From assembly GCA_945787635.1 (NCBI GenBank), contig CALZIK010000115.1, forward strand, positions 1 through 34,693: a DNA stretch of 34,693 nt. The letters run 5' to 3'. The stretch is from Thermoanaerobaculia bacterium. Lineage in GTDB: Bacteria; Acidobacteriota; Thermoanaerobaculia; Multivoradales; JAHEKO01. Shown piece after piece: positions 17,715 through 25,220 of the stretch; positions within the stretch are counted from its first letter, which is position 1; each line of letters begins with the position of its first letter. The notes under the pieces are model-generated. The model did no database searches and was not told the DNA's origin. It saw only the letters and a program-made list of their open reading frames with translations. Made by a program: the position numbers and the translations under genes.

Positions 17715-18738
17715 GCTGCCGGTTCTGACCAAGAAGGACTTCCAGTCCGACCAGGAGGTGCGCTGGTGCCCGGGTTGCGGTGACTACGCGATCCTCAAGT
17801 CGGTTCAGATGGTCCTACCCGAGCTTGGCATTCCCAAGGAAAAGTTTGTGGTCGTCTCGGGGATCGGCTGCTCGAGCCGGTTTCCCTACTACATGGACAC
17901 CTTCGGTTTTCATACCATCCATGGGCGCGCTCCGGCGATCGCGACCGGGCTCAAGGCCGCGCGGCCCGAGCTCGAGGTCTGGATCGCCACCGGTGACGGG
18001 GACGCCATGTCGATCGGCGGCAATCACCTGATCCACATCCTGCGGCGCAACGTCGGCGTCAAGATCCTGATGTTCAACAACCGCATCTACGGCCTGACCA
18101 AGGGCCAGTATTCGCCCACCAGCGAGGTCGGTAAGCGAACCAAGTCCACGCCGTTCGGCTCGCTGGACAATCCGTTCAATCCGCTGTCGCTCGCGATCGG
18201 AGCGGGCGCCACGTTTGTCGCCCGCAGTGTCGATATCTTTCAGAAGCATCTCCAGGAGACGATGCTTCGCGCGGCCCGTCACGAGGGCACGGCCTTCGTC
18301 GAGATCTACCAGAACTGCAACATCTTCAACGACAAGGCCTTTACCTACATGACCGACAAGGGAGTGCGCGACGATCAAAGCGTTTCTCTCGAGCACGGCC
18401 AGCCCCTCATTTTCGGCAAGGAGAGCAACCGGGGCATTCGGCTCAACGGCACCGAGCTCGAGGTCATCGAGCTGGGAGGCGAGCACTCCGAGAAGGACTG
18501 CCTGGTCTGGGACGAAACCCTCGACAACTCCGGGATGGCATTCCTGCTGGCGCAGATGACGCCGCCGGATTTTCCGACGCCGATCGGTATTTTGCGGGAC
18601 GTGAAGAAGCCGGTATATGAAGACCAGATTCTCGCCCAGATTCAGCATGAGATAGCGGCCAAGGGCGAGGGCACGCTCGAGGATTTGATCTACTCAGGGG
18701 AGATCTGGAAGGTCGGCGAGGACGGGCGGGTTCAATAG
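17704..18738 (+). CDS. korB: 2-oxoacid:ferredoxin oxidoreductase, beta subunit
   Basis: 344-residue partner of KorA that binds thiamine diphosphate and a 4Fe-4S cluster. Cluster cysteines are C22 and C25 (WCPGCGDY), C56 (IGCSS) and C205 (YQNCNIFND). The ThDP motif runs from GDGDAMS (97-103) to the Asn pair N125/N126. GLTKGQYSPTS and the TPFGSLDNPFNP stretch are family-typical. Together with KorA it would feed low-potential electrons into ferredoxin, supporting the TCA cycle in the oxidative or reductive direction. The start inside korA shows tight coupling. Substrate preference among 2-oxoglutarate, pyruvate and branched-chain acids is an inference. Confidence 0.95.
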   Translation: MSTELPVLTKKDFQSDQEVRWCPGCGDYAILKSVQMVLPELGIPKEKFVVVSGIGCSSRFPYYMDTFGFHTIHGRAPAIATGLKAARPELEVWIATGDGDAMSIGGNHLIHILRRNVGVKILMFNNRIYGLTKGQYSPTSEVGKRTKSTPFGSLDNPFNPLSLAIGAGATFVARSVDIFQKHLQETMLRAARHEGTAFVEIYQNCNIFNDKAFTYMTDKGVRDDQSVSLEHGQPLIFGKESNRGIRLNGTELEVIELGGEHSEKDCLVWDETLDNSGMAFLLAQMTPPDFPTPIGILRDVKKPVYEDQILAQIQHEIAAKGEGTLEDLIYSGEIWKVGEDGRVQ

Positions 18739-18765
18739 GGCTCGTACCCCGGCGCGTGCAAAGCG

Positions 18766-19137
18766 TCAGGACCGGACCAGAAACGTAGCCCCGCCCACCA
18801 CATCGGGATCGAGCGAGAACTCGTAGAGGTCGAGCCCGCCGAAGAGCAATCGTGCGCGCGCGCAGCCTCGCGTGCGCAGGCCGGCGACGAACGCGTGAGC
18901 TTCACTACCATCGTCGTCGAAGACCACGACATCGGCGTCACCGCAAGCCGGCGTCCAATCGTCACCGGGGTAGGGGAGAGCTCCTTCCAGGGTGCGGTTT
19001 CCCCCGGCCTTGCGCCCGTCCACCAGAAGCGGCGGGTGCTCGCTTTTCAAGCGACGGTAGAGTGCGAAAGGAGAAAGCTCGAGATCGGCATCGAACTGGA
19101 CGATCGGCTTGCCGTCATCGCGCGTGTAGGTGGGCAT
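18766..19137 (-). CDS. rhodanese-like domain protein lacking the active-site cysteine
   Basis: 123-residue small protein with the outline of a single rhodanese domain: PPLLVDGRKAGGNRTLEGALPYPGDDW early on, then VVVFDDDGSEAHAFVAGLRTRGCARARLLFGGLDLYEF. The position of the persulfide-forming cysteine (VVYCxxG in active enzymes) is occupied by Asp in FDDDG. The only cysteines, in TPACGD and RGCAR, are not at that site. It is therefore probably a catalytically inactive, regulatory or binding rhodanese fold. The assignment is by eye and moderate. It faces away from the YihY gene across a 31-base gap, and its 3' end converges on korB. Confidence 0.6.
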   Translation of the reverse strand: MPTYTRDDGKPIVQFDADLELSPFALYRRLKSEHPPLLVDGRKAGGNRTLEGALPYPGDDWTPACGDADVVVFDDDGSEAHAFVAGLRTRGCARARLLFGGLDLYEFSLDPDVVGGATFLVRS

Positions 19138-19150
19138 CGGGGCCGAGCGG

Positions 19151-19157
19151 TATCCTA
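19151..19157. promoter_or_regulatory. shared divergent -10 element
   Basis: TATCCTA reads as TATCCT on the + strand, 6 bases before the GTG at 19163, and as TAGGAT on the - strand, 14 bases before the ATG at 19137. A single 7-base element could thus be the -10 of both divergent genes. Confidence 0.35.
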
Positions 19158-19168
19158 GCAGGGTGAAA

Positions 19169-20023
19169 ATGCAGCCTCCGCCAAGGTCGGCATGGCGAGC
19201 GTCAATTCGGAGGTTGATCCAGCTCCGAAAGCGAGTCGAGCGGTCGTGGACCCGCGATCTGGCCTCCGCAGAGGCGGCGCGGGCGGCGTTCTATCTATCG
19301 CTGGCCTCGGTGCCGGCGACCATGGTGCTGTTCACGCTCGCCGGTCTTCTCGGTAGTCAGGAGGCGCTCGAGAGGTTCGTGCGATCGATCGCGGCCGGCC
19401 TGCCGGAGCAGGCCGGAGTGGTGCTCTCCAAGATGGTTCTGGAGGTCGAGTCGGCATCGACTCCCGGATTACTGTCGATCTCGGCCCTGCTGACCCTGTT
19501 GTGGGCGTCGAGCGTCGTGGACTCGCTCGCGCTAGGGATCAATCGGGCGTACCGGATCAAGAATCGCAGGCCCTGGTGGCGCAAGAAGGCAATCGCGCTG
19601 GCGCTGCTACTGGCCAATTCGGTGCTGCTGGTAGTGGGCGCGACGGCAGTGCTCGCCGGGCCCCGGCTGGCAGTCGCCGCCGGGCTGGGGTTTCTGTCCG
19701 GATCTGTGGGGTGGCCCCTGATCTGGCTGGGTATGACCACGGAGCTGGCGATTCTCTACTTCGTGCTGCCCTCGCCAGATCACCCGCGCTATGGATGGAG
19801 AATCCTCGCAGGGGCCGTGACCGGCACAGCCCTTTGGGTCGTGGGCACCGTACTCTTCCGCGTTTATCTGGCGCGCTACTCCTCGCTCAACCTGGTCTAC
19901 GGCGTTCTCGGCGGAGTGCTGGTGTGGATGCTGTGGCTCTACCTCTCGGCGGTGGCGGTGTTTCTGGGCGCGGAGGTCGCCGCCGTTCTGGAGCGCCGGC
20001 GCGGCCCGCTACGGGGCGAGTGA
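19169..20023 (+). CDS. YihY/virulence factor BrkB family membrane protein
   Basis: 284-residue inner-membrane protein of the UPF0761/YihY family with about six hydrophobic helices. Family features are the N-terminal EAARAAFYLSLASVPATMVLF, LLTLLWASSVVDSLALGINRAY, and the late YSSLNLVYGVLGGVLVWMLWLY. The cytoplasmic function of the family is not established; the old RNase BN label was an error. The ATG at 19169 has AGGG 5 bases ahead. A GTG at 19163 is an equally plausible start if the mRNA is leaderless from TATCCT (19151-19156). The gene's 3' end overlaps the convergent nucleotidyltransferase gene by 15 bases. Confidence 0.88.
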   Translation: MQPPPRSAWRASIRRLIQLRKRVERSWTRDLASAEAARAAFYLSLASVPATMVLFTLAGLLGSQEALERFVRSIAAGLPEQAGVVLSKMVLEVESASTPGLLSISALLTLLWASSVVDSLALGINRAYRIKNRRPWWRKKAIALALLLANSVLLVVGATAVLAGPRLAVAAGLGFLSGSVGWPLIWLGMTTELAILYFVLPSPDHPRYGWRILAGAVTGTALWVVGTVLFRVYLARYSSLNLVYGVLGGVLVWMLWLYLSAVAVFLGAEVAAVLERRRGPLRGE

Positions 20024-20614
20024 GGCGAGGGCGGCGGCATAGTCCTCGGGAGTGTTGAGGTTGGCGATCACTCCCGGGTCCGAGACCGGTACTTCGATCA
20101 CGGCAGGCTCCCGGTCCTCGAACAACTGGCGGAGGCCACGGTCAAGATCCAGCCCTTCGAGCTCGCCCGCGAGGGGCCACGGAATCAAAACCGGGTGGCC
20201 CCGCCGACCCTGGTAAGACGGCACCAGAAGGTGTCGAGCCGAGCTCCTGTGGCGGGAGAGAAGCAGCGCCACGGTGTCGGAGGACACCAGCGGGTGATCG
20301 ACGGGGCAGATCAGCAGCGCTGAAGCGGAGCTGTCCGGACGCCCGAGTTCGGTGCGCAGGCCGGCCAGGATGCTCGAGAGCATCCCGTCGGAGGGCTCGG
20401 GATTGACCGTTACGTTGGCGTCAGCTCTGGCCGCGAGCAAATCCTGAAGTTCTGAATCACCCGGGGCCGTGACCACTACGACTCGCTCGACGCCACCTCG
20501 TCGCAGGGTGGAGATCAGAGTCTCGACGACGGTCGTTCCTCGCCACGGCAGCAGAGCCTTGGCAAGCCCCATTCGGCGTGAGGAACCCGCCGCCGGCACG
20601 ATGCAGACCGCCAT
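20009..20614 (-). CDS. MobA/MocA-like nucleotidyltransferase
   Basis: 201-residue Rossmann-type NTP transferase. The NTP-binding loop is PAAGSSRRMGLAKALLPW (7-24), the metal-binding Asp is D106 in CPVDHPLVS, and GHPVLI occurs at 139-144. The family includes CTP:molybdopterin cytidylyltransferase (MocA), GTP:molybdopterin guanylyltransferase (MobA) and nicotine-blue-oxidoreductase-associated proteins. The xanthine dehydrogenase maturation type (MocA-like) is the closest in pattern. No molybdenum enzyme lies in the window. It is the last gene of the sigma/anti-sigma/PDZ run, 41 bases after the PDZ gene. It also has its own TGCTAGACA box (20629-20621) 6 bases before the ATG, so it may be transcribed separately. 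Confidence 0.87.
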   Translation of the reverse strand: MAVCIVPAAGSSRRMGLAKALLPWRGTTVVETLISTLRRGGVERVVVVTAPGDSELQDLLAARADANVTVNPEPSDGMLSSILAGLRTELGRPDSSASALLICPVDHPLVSSDTVALLLSRHRSSARHLLVPSYQGRRGHPVLIPWPLAGELEGLDLDRGLRQLFEDREPAVIEVPVSDPGVIANLNTPEDYAAALASLAP

Positions 20615-20655
20615 GTCTCATGTCTAGCACGGGCGCCGGCTCGGCTCCAGCCGGC

Positions 20656-21513
20656 TCATTTCTCGGGGAGCTTCTCGAGATGCCGCTCGAGCTCCTCCAG
20701 TCGCTGCTCGAGCTCGCGGATGCGCTCGCGAAGATCGAGGCGATTCCCCTCTAGTGTTTGGAACTTCTCCATCATGCCGGGATCCGCGAAGCGGAGCTGG
20801 AAGTCTCGAAGAGCCTTGTGAATCCCCTCTTCATCGATCTCGATGACCTGCTCGGGAAGATCGTCGAGATCGATCGAGATCCCTTCCCTCAGTTGGTTGG
20901 AGCCGGGGAGCAGGAAACGACCCAGGTCGATGGCCGGTCTCTCGCGGGTTACGACGGTGGCGGTAATCGTCTGGACCCGGCGATCCCGCCACACTTCGAG
21001 GGTGGCCGCAGCGCCGTCCTCGTAGTTCGAGATTCGCCGCGCGACGTCGAAGTTGGTGGCCACCGACACTTCGTCGATGGCGGTCAGCACGTCGCCCACG
21101 CGAAGGCCTGCAGTGCCGGCGGGACTGTCCGCGGCGACGCGCGAGACCAGGACGCCGGCGGCCTCCGGAGCTCCGAAGTGCACTCTCAGCTCGGGAGTGA
21201 GCTCGACGAGCTGGACGCCGAGGTAGCCGCGTTTGCTGGGAAGAAACGAATACTCGAAGGCGCCGGGACCGGCCTTGCCGACATAGACAACCTCCGAGCG
21301 CTCTTCGCCCTCTCCCTCCGCGCCGGTGTAAACGCGTACGACGCGGCGCTTTGTGGGCGTGCCGGTCTCATTGTCCGCTGCGGAGTCCACGCGCACCACT
21401 TTGTGCTTGGTCTTTTCGACTGTGGCGCCGGTCTCCTCCTGGGCTTTGCAGACCGCAACCCCGAAGATCAAGGTGAGCGCGATCGGCAGGTGGAAACGTA
21501 CTAGGTTGTTCAT
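20656..21513 (-). CDS. secreted PDZ-domain protein with C-terminal coiled coil
   Basis: 285-residue exported protein. The ATG at 21513 has AGGAG 5 bases ahead; an in-frame start 27 bases further upstream would bury the signal peptide. The signal peptide covers about 1-24 (cleavage near CKAQ-E). A Lys/Arg-rich region follows, then a PDZ domain (about 95-190) with RGYLGVQLVEL, DSPAGTAGLRVGDVLTAID and TLEVWRDRRVQTITATV. A predicted coiled coil (about 255-283, heptads of Leu/Arg/Glu) ends the protein. There is no protease domain, so it differs from DegP/DegS and probably presents a PDZ groove as an adaptor. Its position right after the sigma and anti-sigma genes suggests it senses or binds envelope proteins for that system, which is inference. 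Confidence 0.88.
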   Translation of the reverse strand: MNNLVRFHLPIALTLIFGVAVCKAQEETGATVEKTKHKVVRVDSAADNETGTPTKRRVVRVYTGAEGEGEERSEVVYVGKAGPGAFEYSFLPSKRGYLGVQLVELTPELRVHFGAPEAAGVLVSRVAADSPAGTAGLRVGDVLTAIDEVSVATNFDVARRISNYEDGAAATLEVWRDRRVQTITATVVTRERPAIDLGRFLLPGSNQLREGISIDLDDLPEQVIEIDEEGIHKALRDFQLRFADPGMMEKFQTLEGNRLDLRERIRELEQRLEELERHLEKLPEK

Positions 21514-21542
21514 CAGGGCTCCTCGTGCAGCGAATAGCATCG

Positions 21543-21977
21543 CTAAAAGTGGTCTTGTGGCGAGTCGCTCGAGGCCGGCAGGATGCCGCCGGCCGGCGAC
21601 AGCAGGAACGGGGAGAGATCCAGAACGTAGTCGACCTCGTCGTCTCCGCCCAGGTATAGGATCGGGGCCGCGGCTTCCGTGTTGCTGCGCAGGCGGTCGA
21701 GCTCCGCGGCCAGCAGCGCGTGCTGCTTCCGGATCTCGCGAGCCTCGGAGGCCGTCAGTCGCGCCTGGCGATCCGGCGCGTTATCGGGTCGTAGCGCGAG
21801 CACCGTGAGAATAGCGGCCAAGGCGCCTAGAGTGACCCACGCGAAACGCGGCAACGGGCTAGTCGCAGCCGGTTTCTCCAGCCGCCGCAAGACGCGTCGC
21901 GTGAACCCAGGGGAGGCGCTCACCCTCGGTAGCTCGCGCAGCTCGCGGTCGAGTGGCTCCGTGTTTGATGACCTCAT
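21543..21977 (-). CDS. single-pass membrane protein, probable anti-sigma factor
   Basis: 144-residue protein with a short cytoplasmic N-terminus containing RELPRVSASPGFTRRVLRRLE, one TM helix (about 45-62) and a periplasmic part (about 63-144). The cytoplasmic stretch resembles the start of anti-sigma proteins of the ECF class, but the zinc HxxxCxxC motif is absent and no cysteine is present. The periplasmic side includes a heptad-rich segment (about 74-97) and an acidic DDEVDYVLDLSPFL stretch. Its ATG shares bases with the sigma factor stop (ATGA), the standard arrangement for a sigma/anti-sigma pair. The role is assigned from context and topology. Confidence 0.7.
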   Translation of the reverse strand: MRSSNTEPLDRELRELPRVSASPGFTRRVLRRLEKPAATSPLPRFAWVTLGALAAILTVLALRPDNAPDRQARLTASEAREIRKQHALLAAELDRLRSNTEAAAPILYLGGDDEVDYVLDLSPFLLSPAGGILPASSDSPQDHF

Positions 21978-22525
21978 GTCGTGGCTCCTTGCCAGTAGGG
22001 TGCGAGCCGCTTGCGAAGCAGGTTACGCCCTCGGTGAATCCTGGACTTGATCGTGCCTTCACTGCAGCCGAGGGCCTGCGAGATGGCCCGGTATTGCCAG
22101 CCGTCGATCTCGCGCAGGACCAGCGGCGCTCGGTAGCGCAGTGGCAACTCCGCAATCGCGTCGAGCAGTTCCTGTCGCAGCTCGCTCTCGAGCAGCCTGC
22201 GCTCCTGCGGAGGCGGTCCGCCCTCGGCGGCCGCCAGGAAACCACGGATGCGATGCCAGCGAAAGGCCCGCCGCTCTTCGCTGCGCACCAGGTTGGTCGC
22301 GATTCTGAACAGGTAGGCCTTGAGCTGGCCCCGCTCCTCGTAGCGCTGGCTTCGCTGGTAGAGCCGCAGAAACGCCTCCTGGGCCACGTCCTCGGCGCGG
22401 TCCCGATTTCCGAGGAGGCGGCAGAGATAGCCGACCAGGGCGTCCTTGTGCCGGTCGACGATCTCACCGAAGGCTTCAACCCGCCCCGACCTCACGCCAG
22501 CGATCAGGTCGGCGTCGGTGCTCAT
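21974..22525 (-). CDS. ECF-type RNA polymerase sigma factor
   Basis: 183-residue sigma-70 family factor with region 2 (about 17-85; EIVDRHKDALVGYLCRLLGNRDRAEDVAQEAFLRLYQR in pieces) and region 4 (about 115-175; AELPLRYRAPLVLREIDG, then the helix-turn-helix YRAISQALGCSEGTIKSRIHRGRNLLRK). The start at 22525 gives the normal N-terminus; an alternative ATG lies 18 bases upstream at 22543. The reading frame is open well beyond both but the extra sequence is unlike any sigma factor. A good GGAACTT box upstream suggests it activates its own operon. The operon continues with the anti-sigma-like, PDZ and nucleotidyltransferase genes. Confidence 0.93.
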   Translation of the reverse strand: MSTDADLIAGVRSGRVEAFGEIVDRHKDALVGYLCRLLGNRDRAEDVAQEAFLRLYQRSQRYEERGQLKAYLFRIATNLVRSEERRAFRWHRIRGFLAAAEGGPPPQERRLLESELRQELLDAIAELPLRYRAPLVLREIDGWQYRAISQALGCSEGTIKSRIHRGRNLLRKRLAPYWQGATT

Positions 22526-22585
22526 TCGAAGAGATTCGGACATGGAATCGGGCGCGAAGGTCTGATGGCGGCCTGCCCTCGAGAA

Positions 22586-22614
22586 CCATAACGCCTCGCC
22601 GATGACAAAGTTCC
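22586..22614 (-). promoter_or_regulatory. candidate ECF sigma-dependent autoregulatory promoter
   Basis: On the minus strand GGAACTT (22614-22608) is followed by 15 bases and GTTATGG (22592-22586). GGAACTT is the classical -35 of sigma-E-type factors. The -10 side is less conserved among groups. The site lies about 60 bases upstream of the sigma gene, as expected for autoregulation. Confidence 0.5.
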
Positions 22615-22650
22615 AGAGGGCGTGTCGGGTTCGACCTTGCGGGCCCCCCG

Positions 22651-22659
22651 TGCTAGCAT
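22651..22659 (+). promoter_or_regulatory. candidate extended -10 promoter of the TPR/Cds6-like gene
   Basis: TGCTAGCAT fits TGnTAnnnT and is nearly identical to the box upstream of the rubrerythrin-like gene (TGCTAGTAT). It lies in the divergent gap facing the sigma operon, about 100 bases before the ATG at 22762. Confidence 0.35.
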
Positions 22660-22761
22660 TTTCGCCGATCACGGAAGTCTCCGGCGGCCAAATGGAAGCG
22701 GCGGGGAAGCAGGCCGATTCAGGGGCTTCGGTGTGCCGGGGTCTAAGAGGAGAAGTCTCAA

Positions 22762-23979
22762 ATGCGATGGAAAACGCTGGCAGTGCTGCTGCCGGTCGGG
22801 TTGCTTTCAGTCCAGGCGGCGACGGCCGCGGATCTTGCCGAAATCCGGTCGTTGATCGACCAAGGGCGTTCGGACGAGGCGCTTGTCGGCCTGGAGGAGC
22901 ATCTCGACGAATCCCCAGTGGATCCCGAAGCAATGTTTCTTCGGGGACTCTTGCTAGCTGAAACCCAGCACGAATCCGAGGCGATGGAGGTTTTCGAAGA
23001 GATCTCCGGCTTGCGGCCGGATCGGCCCGAGCCGCTCAATAATCTGGCCGTCATCCAAGCGGCCAACGGCGACTACGAAGCGGCGGTCGAGACGCTGAAG
23101 GAAGCGCTCCGTACACACCCCGCCTATCGAACTGCTTACGAGAACCTGACCAAGATCTACGGCCAACTGGCGAGTGAGGCGTACAGTCGGGCGCTGAGCG
23201 TCGAGCAGGCTCATACCCGCTCCGCGGTGGAGCTGGTGCTTGTGAGCGACATGGAGATTCCGGAGGCCGCTGTGGTGCGAATTGCCGAAGCGCAGCCCCC
23301 TGGGATGCCGGCGGAGCCCCTGCCGGTTGCGCTGGATGCGATTGAACCGGAAGAGCCGGCGGCCAAAGTCCCGTCGCCGCAGGAGCCGGCTGAGTCGGCC
23401 GTAGGCATGAAACCGGCGGCCGAACCCGTGGGGGAGCCGGCTGCGGAAATCGCAAGTGAGGCCGGTTCAGGGATGGAGCCCCAAGCTCCCATGGAATCCG
23501 AAGTTGGCGAGGCGGCCTCGCCCGACGAAGCGATCGCGGAGGCCCTGGCACAGACCGAGTCCGTTGAAGATTCCGGATCGGAGGAGCCCGCGACGGCCGA
23601 GGAGGCCTTGGAGCCCGGGCCCGCCGAAGCAGCCGCACGCCCCGGGGAACTCGCGAATCTGGTCGAAGCGTGGGCGAGGGCCTGGTCGGAGCAGCGCGTG
23701 GAAGACTATCTGTACTTTTACGGCCGCGACTTCGCGCCGCCGGGAGAGCTAAGCCGCGAGGACTGGAACGATCAACGACGCGCTCGACTGTCGAGCCCTG
23801 AGTTCGTCAGAGTCTCGGTTGCCTTCCTGGACTTCGAAAGTGGTGCTCCGGATCAAGCCACGGTGCGCTTCAACCAGTCGTACGAATCGAATACGTTCAG
23901 CGACGTGGTGACCAAGACGCTCGAGCTTGTGCGCGAAGGCGGCGAGTGGAAGATCGTCAAAGAGACTGTCGACTCGTAA
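22762..23979 (+). CDS. exported TPR protein with Pro/Glu-rich linker and Cds6-like NTF2 domain
   Basis: 405-residue exported protein. A signal peptide covers about 1-22, and TPR-like helices occupy about 23-145 (LNNLAVIQAANGDYEAAVETLKEAL). A long Pro/Glu/Ala-rich disordered linker (about 185-295) has repeated EP and PAE units. A C-terminal NTF2/SnoaL-like domain (about 297-405) starts LVEAWARAWSEQRVEDYLYFYGRDF and ends GGEWKIVKE. The same domain closes the L,D-transpeptidase that follows after 10 bases and corresponds to the Cds6-type C-terminal domain. The pair is likely an operon in which this protein helps place or control the transpeptidase in the envelope. The start has AGGAG at a 9-base distance. 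Confidence 0.88.
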   Translation: MRWKTLAVLLPVGLLSVQAATAADLAEIRSLIDQGRSDEALVGLEEHLDESPVDPEAMFLRGLLLAETQHESEAMEVFEEISGLRPDRPEPLNNLAVIQAANGDYEAAVETLKEALRTHPAYRTAYENLTKIYGQLASEAYSRALSVEQAHTRSAVELVLVSDMEIPEAAVVRIAEAQPPGMPAEPLPVALDAIEPEEPAAKVPSPQEPAESAVGMKPAAEPVGEPAAEIASEAGSGMEPQAPMESEVGEAASPDEAIAEALAQTESVEDSGSEEPATAEEALEPGPAEAAARPGELANLVEAWARAWSEQRVEDYLYFYGRDFAPPGELSREDWNDQRRARLSSPEFVRVSVAFLDFESGAPDQATVRFNQSYESNTFSDVVTKTLELVREGGEWKIVKETVDS

Positions 23980-23988
23980 CTCAACCAT

Positions 23989-25191
23989 ATGAATAGGTTC
24001 GGTCGTTCGCTTGTTCTCGGCGTACTCGCCCTCGGCGTATCCGTGGCACCAGCGCTCGAGGCCGCGGGATTATCGCCCGGGCCGGATCAGAGTCCGACCA
24101 CTCTCGAAGAGCGACGCTTGATGCAGAGTCTTTTCGACCTGCGGCAGGGTCGCTTCGACGATGCCCTGCGCAACGTGTCGTATCTGGTCCGCGAAGAGCC
24201 CGAGTTCCGCCTGGCGCAGCTTCTCTACGCGGATCTCCTATCCGCTCACACAGCGCCTCTCGCGGGAGTCGGTAACGGTCAGCGCAAGGATCTCATCGAG
24301 GGACATGTCGAGGAGGCGCGTGCTCGGCTGCGACGATATCTGGACGGACCGCCTCCGAGGTCCGTTCCAGAGCAGCTACTGAAGATTCCCGCAGGAACCC
24401 CGGCGGCGATCTTCATTGACCTGTCCGCCTACCGGCTCTACCTGTTCGAGGAACGAGGCGGCCGGTTCGTCCGCACGCGGGACTTCTACGTCTCGATAGG
24501 CAAGGGTGGGGCCGAGAAGCGGTTCGAGGGTGACGAAAAGACACCGGTGGGGGTGTATCTGGTCGATTCGTATCTGCCCGGGGAGAGGTTGCCGGATCTT
24601 TACGGCGTCGGCGCGTTCCCGATCAACTATCCGAACGCCTGGGACAGGCTCAAGGGCCGCACCGGCAGCGGCATCTGGATCCACGGCACAGAGTTCGCGA
24701 ACTACAGCCGGCCACCTCTGTCGAGCCGCGGTTGCGTGACGCTCAGCAACGAGGACTTTCGGGTGCTTCAAGACCAGGTCGAAGTTTCCCGCACGCCGGT
24801 CATCGTCGCTGATCGGGTCAACTGGGTCGATCCGGAGGAGATTGCCGGTACGCGCCGCTCATTGGAGGCGAGCCTCGAGATCTGGCGCAGCGACTGGGAA
24901 AGCCGCAACAGCGATCGCTACCTGAGCCACTATGCCTCGGACTTTCGGACCGGGAACATGGATCTGGTGGCTTTTTCGAGGCACAAACGGACGGTCAACG
25001 CCTCCAAACGCTTCATTCGGGTCGGCCTCGACGAGGTCGGAATCTACCGCTATCCCGGCGAGCCCGATCTGGCGCTGGTGGATTTTCTCCAGCGCTACGA
25101 GTCCGACAACTTCCGGGCGAGCCGGCGCAAGCATCAGTACTGGCGCCGTGACGGCGACCGCTGGCGGATCGTCTACGAAGAGGGACTGTAG
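23989..25191 (+). CDS. YafK-like L,D-transpeptidase with Cds6-like C-terminal domain
   Basis: 400-residue exported enzyme of the YkuD fold, near the YafK/DpaA branch. There is a signal peptide (about 1-26) and a helical TPR-like part (about 38-120). The catalytic domain (about 138-277) carries FIDLSAYRLYLF, KTPVGVYLVDSYLP, INYPNAWDR, GRTGSGIWIHGT (H232) and the Cys motif SSRGCVTLSN (C249). The NTF2-like domain (about 291-400) matches the end of the upstream gene. Family members form or cleave meso-DAP cross-links or Braun lipoprotein links in peptidoglycan; which reaction this one performs is not evident. Convergent to the M14 amidase gene, another DAP-peptide enzyme type. Confidence 0.92.
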   Translation: MNRFGRSLVLGVLALGVSVAPALEAAGLSPGPDQSPTTLEERRLMQSLFDLRQGRFDDALRNVSYLVREEPEFRLAQLLYADLLSAHTAPLAGVGNGQRKDLIEGHVEEARARLRRYLDGPPPRSVPEQLLKIPAGTPAAIFIDLSAYRLYLFEERGGRFVRTRDFYVSIGKGGAEKRFEGDEKTPVGVYLVDSYLPGERLPDLYGVGAFPINYPNAWDRLKGRTGSGIWIHGTEFANYSRPPLSSRGCVTLSNEDFRVLQDQVEVSRTPVIVADRVNWVDPEEIAGTRRSLEASLEIWRSDWESRNSDRYLSHYASDFRTGNMDLVAFSRHKRTVNASKRFIRVGLDEVGIYRYPGEPDLALVDFLQRYESDNFRASRRKHQYWRRDGDRWRIVYEEGL

Positions 25192-25220
25192 CTACTGTCC
25201 TGTGCTGCAAGTTCCTGGTG

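Noticed and set aside
22626-22640. GGGTTCGACC, resembling a tRNA T-loop
   Set aside because: No matching T-stem, acceptor stem or anticodon arm around it.
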